A stretch of 64,000 nucleotides of DNA from Sinonovacula constricta (lineage: Eukaryota > Mollusca > Bivalvia > Cardiida > Solecurtidae), in the NCBI GenBank assembly GCA_007844125.1, contig CM017569.1:10320519-10384518 (forward strand), read 5' to 3'. This document shows, in pieces, positions 59,146 to 64,000 of this stretch. The number at the start of each line of letters is the position of its first letter. The stretch's first letter is position 1. The translations under genes and the position numbers were made by a program. The notes beneath the pieces were generated by a model. The model was not told the origin of the DNA. It did no database searches and worked only from the letters and a program-made list of their open reading frames with translations.

Positions 59146-60329
59146 TTCTTATGTATAATAAAAACAAGATGCTAAAACGATGCCGAAATATCATATATTT
59201 AAAAACTCTGATTTGAATAGATCTTTGTTCACACAAAAGTAGCACAACTTTTTCCCGCCTTTAAACTTGATCGCAATTTTTCGGACATCACTAAATAGCA
59301 TCAGGTCATGTCGATATATTTTACTTTCCTGATAAATAGATAGATGTAGTCGCAACAAAAAAAAAGTTGAAACCATTTACAACTTAAAGGGACAAAAAAA
59401 AACCGCAATGATTTTGTTATTATTAACGCTTGAACCGACGTATGGTATAAACATTTAGCATGTCCGCATAATACACAATATTATATTCGCGAAACGAGCC
59501 AAAATTTCGCAGAAATGAACCAAAATTTCGACTAATAATTATAATAAAACTACACAGTCATAAAAAACAAAGTCAAACTGTGCATATAACGTTACTTATT
59601 TAAGAAAAAATACCTAGTTGTGAGTGTTGTTGTCTCTTAAAGTATCATTCTTTTCGAGAGTAAAATCGTCACATTTTATTTTCGATAAAAAAGCGTATTT
59701 TCGTTGAAATAACTAACTTTCGTGCTAAAGAAACGCATTGATCTGCGTTATGTAGAAGCAATGTAAATCGTCTAAAAACTGATGTAAACAAACATTTGTT
59801 AAAAATTTGGAGGTTATTTTTTTATAATTTTGAACAATAATAGGCCAATTTTATATCAACACCGAGTAAAAATATTGGTATTTTCCTTCTTGACTCTTGA
59901 ATGGAAGTGATTGCAAAGCCTTACTGTGTGGCCGGCCTATCCTTTTTTGCTATTTTAGGAGATGATTCCCAAGTTATTTTTAGAAAATAAAATCTATTCT
60001 AAAAATAAATCCGCCAAATACATATTTCTTCTTTTATCAGTATTTCTTAGTTTTCCATAGGATATTGTATCAAAGTGATAGACAAATAGCTCATATTGGT
60101 CATAAAAGATTGATTGTGAACAAATTGTTGAAGTAACTGCCTAATATTCAGTCGGTATTGGAGAGTTATTCATGCTGAAGTGAGGGAGAGTTTCCATATT
60201 GCTAAAGACAAAATGGTCTTAAAAGGTTGATTGTGAACAAATTGTTGAAGTAACTGCCTAATATTGAATCGGTAGTGGAGAGTTATTCATGCTGAAGTGA
60301 GGGAGAGTTTCCATATTGCTGAAGACAAA
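59146..60329. promoter_or_regulatory. Shared head-to-head upstream region of prominin and the LRR gene
   Basis: The prominin ATG (59145, minus) and the LRR ATG (60330, plus) face away from each other, 1.18 kb apart. No other gene lies between. I see no TATA box well placed for either gene. The right edge contains a 117-bp tandem duplication. Bidirectional control is possible but is inference from layout only. Confidence 0.45.
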
Positions 60330-60340
60330 ATGGTTAAGTT
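60103..60340 (+). repeat. 117-bp tandem duplication spanning the LRR gene start
   Basis: The block with GATTGTGAACAAATTGTTGA, ACTGCCTAATATT, GAGAGTTATTCATGCTGAAG and GAGAGTTTCCATATTGCT occurs twice, 117 bases apart (for example CATGCTGAAG at 60171 and 60288). Both copies include the ATG of the gene (60213 and 60330). From the first ATG only five codons can be read before a TGA. Confidence 0.9.
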
Positions 60341-63300
60341 GTTATCAGATATGTGTTTGACTATTATCCAATCATCCCTGGATAAAATACCTGAAGCTGG
60401 TAGCCGTTTGCCAACCGTATATAAGGAATTGCTTATTGAACGACTTTCGTGGCATGATGACTCCTATGATCCTGCCTACCTGCCATACATTGCAACACAT
60501 CTCTTCAGTCATTCAGTAAGAAAAGTGAATTTATACAAGTGTCAGCAGATTACAGATAATGTTCTAGAACTTATAAGTTCATCTGGATGTCAACTGCAGT
60601 ATTTGGTTATCAACAAGTGCTATAATGTAACAGGTATTTATAATAATCAAAGTTCATGCTATCAGCATCATGATTTTAACATATTGAATATTCATTCATA
60701 AATATTCTCAAATTCTATTTGCTGTTAATCATTAATGTCATTAAATTATCATTACCATCATCATCATCATCATTTTATGTCTGTTGTTTTCTCGGTTGGA
60801 GGGTCAGACTTTAGTTTCATGTCTTCTTGTCTATAGCATATTATGATTTAAGGCCCAACCTCAGGAGGCCCCAATTTACAGCCTCTGCCCATGACTTTTT
60901 CGGCCTTTCGTGTCCTTTTGTGCCAACTACCTCGACATGTCTGGCTCTGCATGGCCAGGCATTATCTGGCATCCAGATTCGAACCATAACAATCTTTAAA
61001 CGTGGATTGCATGCCTTTTCTGCTTTGGGGTAAATGGTGATTTTGCTTCTGACGGAGTTTAAACTTGTCCATGCCTACTTGTCTTTCAATGACGTCACCA
61101 AGGTATGCCTGCGACTCCACTGCTTTGGTAAGTTATTTTGCACAGTTGGTATAGGGGTTATCTGTTAACATGGATAAAGGTAATATGATCTTAAAACAAG
61201 TCTATAATACATTATTTTTATAGTATTGCCTTTTTTGCAGATGCTGGAATAATACACATAACAAGGAATCAGTCCCAGTTGGTCAATATCAAGCTCAAGC
61301 GATTGAAAGAGTTGACAGACAAAGGCCTGAAATTTGTTGAATCTACACACTTGACATTGTTAGATCTAACAGATTGCAGCAAACTTACATTCGAAGGTAA
61401 TATATAGTTATAGAATTTGACAGATGTTTATTCTACAATTTCTGTCTGTTACATATGCTTTTCTGTTGTTTGACCAACATAATCGCTGTAAGATTTTGCT
61501 TCATTTTTCACTTGCCTGCATAGCATAGCAGTCAGAAGGATCACTTTTGCTGTTGTTTTTGCACAATCTCTTTTCTGAATTATAACTTGGGCACTGTTGC
61601 ATGAATTCTCTCTAAACTCAAAACATGGATGCCTTGTGAAGTGTAGCAGTAGAGATCAGAAGAATTGTAACTTTAGCTTAATTGTAACTTTAGTTCATCT
61701 AATTTCTTAACATTACCCAATTAGTTGATACAAATAATGTCAAAATATATATTCAACTTTTTTGCATCAGTTCTCTCCAAACTTAAAACAGGGATGCTAT
61801 GTGAGGTGGTGAGGTGTACCGTGTAGTAGTGCAGTGCACAGGAAGTGTAACTTTAGCTCAACTATGTTTTAGCTCACCTGAGCTTATGCTGAAGTTGAGC
61901 TATTGAGACCATCCCCAGTCCATCGTCAGGGGTCACATGTCAGTCAACATTTTCAAATGGTAGCTCCTCTGAACTGCTGGGCCAAATTCAGCCACTCTTT
62001 CTTAGAAGCTTAAGCAGGTAGGGAGAATGAATAGTTCTTCGAAAAACTTTAATCCGTCAAAAAACATTGCCACCAGGGGCATTGCCAATTTCCATATATG
62101 GCTATATAGAAAAACTTCAAAAATTTCTGCAAGAGCTAGAGCATTGATTGGTTTCCATGTTCTCTGGGTGGCCTTGTATCAAAGTTGTGCATAGAATTCT
62201 GAATCATCAAAAAATATGGCCGTCAGGGGTATGGCCATTTTCCATATATGGTTTTAAAGGAAAGATTTGAAAATCCTGTCATAAACTACAAGAGCTTTAA
62301 ATTTAGTATTCATGTTCCTTTGTTGGCCCTGTTTCAAGACTGTTCAAGGAATGTTTATCTGTCAAAAAACATGGCTGCCAGGGGCATGGCCATTTTCCCT
62401 ATAAGGCTATACAGGAAAAATTAGGAAAATTTCTGTCAGATACTACAAGAGCTAGCACTTTGATATTTGGTTTTCATGTTAATTTGGTGGAACTGGATCA
62501 AGTTTGTTCAAAGAATTTGTGATCTTTTTTAAAAAACTTACTATTAGCTGCCCATTTTCCAATACTGGAAAACTTAGAAAATCTTCTTATCAGAAACTAC
62601 AAGAGTTAGAGACTTGATATTTGGTATTCATGTTCCTTGGTTGGTCCTGAATCAAGATTGTTAAAAGAATTTTTATCCTCCAAAAAATGGCCATGAGGGG
62701 CATGGCTGTTTGTCTTATTTAGCTATATAGAAATATTTTAAAAACCTTCTTGTCAGAAACCACAAGAGCTAGAGCTCTGATGTTTGGTATAAATATTCCT
62801 TGGTTGGCCCTGTATCCAGATTGTTCAAAGAAGTTTGATCTATAAAAAATTATGGCCACCAGGGTCATTATCGTTCTCTGTATAGTCAGTTTTTACATTT
62901 CTTATATTCCTTGCTAATTTAAGCTCTTAGGTGATTATAAACAAAAGATCAAATCATACCTTGAAATGTAGAAATGCAGCACATATAACATAATCCCATC
63001 ACTGCTTATGTCTTTAAACAATTCCCATTAATTTATTTAAAAAATGTTGGAACATGCTGAAAAGTAAGTGACACGAGTGTTACAAGGAGCATCTTTCTAG
63101 TGTAATGGTTGATAAATGTTAAGAAATTGCATTTTAGATATCTGTATGTTGTAAGTATTTAACTTTTGTTGTTGATATTCTACAAGACTAAAAGTTTGAC
63201 AAAATGAAGGATTTTGAACAAGTTTTCTAGTTCATAAAGACTCCTTGGTTCGAGAATAATGTTGTTAGAGCTTCAGGTTGAGAGAATCCAAGCACTTTAT

Positions 63301-64000
63301 TGGTTAGATTTAAGGGAATAACAAAATCTGACTTGTCATATTGTTTTAAATAATCTCAGACTAGAGCTAAATGTTTAATATTCTCTTGACCTTGAATCCT
63401 GCTAGTCTGAAATCAGGAACTTAGCTAAGAGTTAGAATATCTAGTACAGGAACCTAGTTAATTTAAAAGCTTACACTGAGGTAATTGTTGTATAATTTCT
63501 ACCCCTGGAATCCTGTCAGCCTAAAATCTGACATGGAACTAAATGTTTTATATTATTTTGCCCTGGAACCCTGTTAGTCTAAAATATCACATTGGGCTAA
63601 ATGTTTTATATTATCTAGCCCCTGGAATCCTGTAAGCCTAAAATCTGATATGGAACTAAATATTTTATATTATATAGCCTGCAGCCCTGTTAGCCTAAAA
63701 TCTGACATTGAGCTAAATGTGTTTTATTATCTAGCCCTGGAATCCTGTTAGTCTAAAATCTGACATGGAATGAAATGTTTTATATGATCTAGCCCTGGCC
63801 CTCTTAGTCTAAAATCTCACATTGAGCTAAATTTTTTATATTAACTAGCCCTGGAATCCTGTTAGTCTAAAATCTGAAAATGAGCTAAATGTTTTATATT
63901 CTCTAGCCCTGTAAACTTGCTAAATTAAAATCCAACACTGAAACAATTCCTCCCTCTTTTTTTTACTTTCAGGTGTTAGTAGAGTAGTTCAGAAGAACCC
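60330..64000 (+). CDS. Leucine-rich-repeat protein (FBXL/ZYG11-like), first three exons, runs off window
   Basis: Exon 1 is 60330-60633, exon 2 61241-61396 and exon 3 begins at 63973; junction phases are 1 and 1 with standard GT-AG sites. The N terminus MVKLLSDMCLTIIQSSLDKI followed by ELLIERLSWHDD recalls the ligase-binding start of ZYG11/ZER1-type and F-box LRR proteins. Cys-containing LRRs follow: VRKVNLYKCQQITDNVLELI, LQYLVINKCYNVTDAG, VNIKLKRLKELTDKGLKFVE and LTLLDLTDCSKLTFEGVSRV. Such proteins usually serve as substrate receptors of cullin ubiquitin ligases; the target here is unknown. The ATG at 60330 is chosen because the in-frame sequence upstream lacks another ATG. The exact family cannot be settled without the C terminus. 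Confidence 0.8.
61870..62940. repeat. Bivalve-type dispersed repeat with ~150-bp degenerate units
   Basis: The segment opens with TAGCTCACCTGAGC and ends near TTAAGCTCTTAGGTGA. Inside, a CAAAAAACATGGCTGCCAGG-like word recurs near 62058, 62210, 62361, 62682 and 62846. Each is followed by a GGGGCATGGCCATTTTCC-like block and an ACTACAAGAGCTAG block. It is of the same general class as the repeat at 30.7 kb. It fills much of the intron before LRR exon 3. Confidence 0.7.
63480..63940. repeat. ~58-bp minisatellite, eight units, next to the LRR exon 3 acceptor
   Basis: Units begin CTAGCCCTGGAATCCTGTTA and contain TCTAAAATCTGACATGGA and AAATGTTTTATATTAT. Unit starts fall near 63502, 63561, 63620, 63679, 63736, 63794, 63849 and 63907, a spacing of 55-59. 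The array ends about 35 bases before the acceptor of exon 3 (63972). Confidence 0.88.

Noticed and set aside
60297..60329. Start of the LRR protein at a GTG upstream of 60330
   Set aside because: The first in-frame ATG is at 60330 and its product begins with the conserved-looking helix. The upstream part belongs to the duplicated 5' block.

Overview
This is eukaryotic, AT-rich genomic DNA, almost certainly from a bivalve mollusc. Genes are split into short exons with GT-AG introns. The repeats carry families I know from bivalve genomes: modules built on TGACCTTGACCTTCAAGGT, the 'GGTCATGATGGCCC...TCACCTGAG' family, and tRNA-derived SINEs. A heterodont such as Dreissena, Mya or Mercenaria is my best guess, but the species cannot be fixed from the sequence. 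Four protein-coding genes can be read.

Layout. 1-6.5 kb: AT-rich intergenic DNA with SINE pieces, microsatellites and a 60-bp-class minisatellite. 6.49-7.93 kb (minus): a glycosyltransferase family 92 (DUF23) type II membrane protein whose last ~250 bp jump between reading frames. 8-13.2 kb: no recognisable gene. 13.4-17.3 kb: tRNA-like SINE heads, large microsatellites and a decayed LINE (minus). 17.7-23.34 kb (plus): a decayed Ty3/gypsy-type LTR retrotransposon whose pol domains run protease, integrase, reverse transcriptase, RNase H. Integrase therefore comes before RT, as in copia and Gmr1-like elements. One 700-bp 3' LTR follows. 23.5-23.95 kb: a 61-bp minisatellite. 26.66-29.58 kb (plus): a four-exon gene for a C-type-lectin-like, single-pass receptor with a tyrosine-rich cytoplasmic tail.

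34.04-59.15 kb (minus): a complete prominin (CD133 family) gene that I could join exon by exon. It has 24 exons with continuous phase, 873 codons and five membrane spans. Its introns hold a 15-unit 75-bp minisatellite, a 26-bp palindromic minisatellite, a LINE relic, SINE heads and two Helentron/pearl-like elements, one of which contains nine units repeating at exactly 146 bp. Downstream of the prominin stop, about 1.8 kb still looks coding on the same strand but is broken by frame changes and stops. 60.33 kb to the window end (plus): the first three exons of a leucine-rich-repeat protein, head-to-head with prominin across ~1.2 kb. Its start region is a 117-bp tandem duplication that leaves a second, decoy ATG upstream.

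I see no functional link among the four genes beyond possible promoter sharing between prominin and the LRR gene. No RNA gene, CRISPR array or prokaryotic signal was found. The most noteworthy structures are the integrase-before-RT gypsy element, the constant 146-bp array with clustered AGGTCA-type half-sites, the eroded coding-like tract behind prominin, and the duplicated start of the LRR gene.
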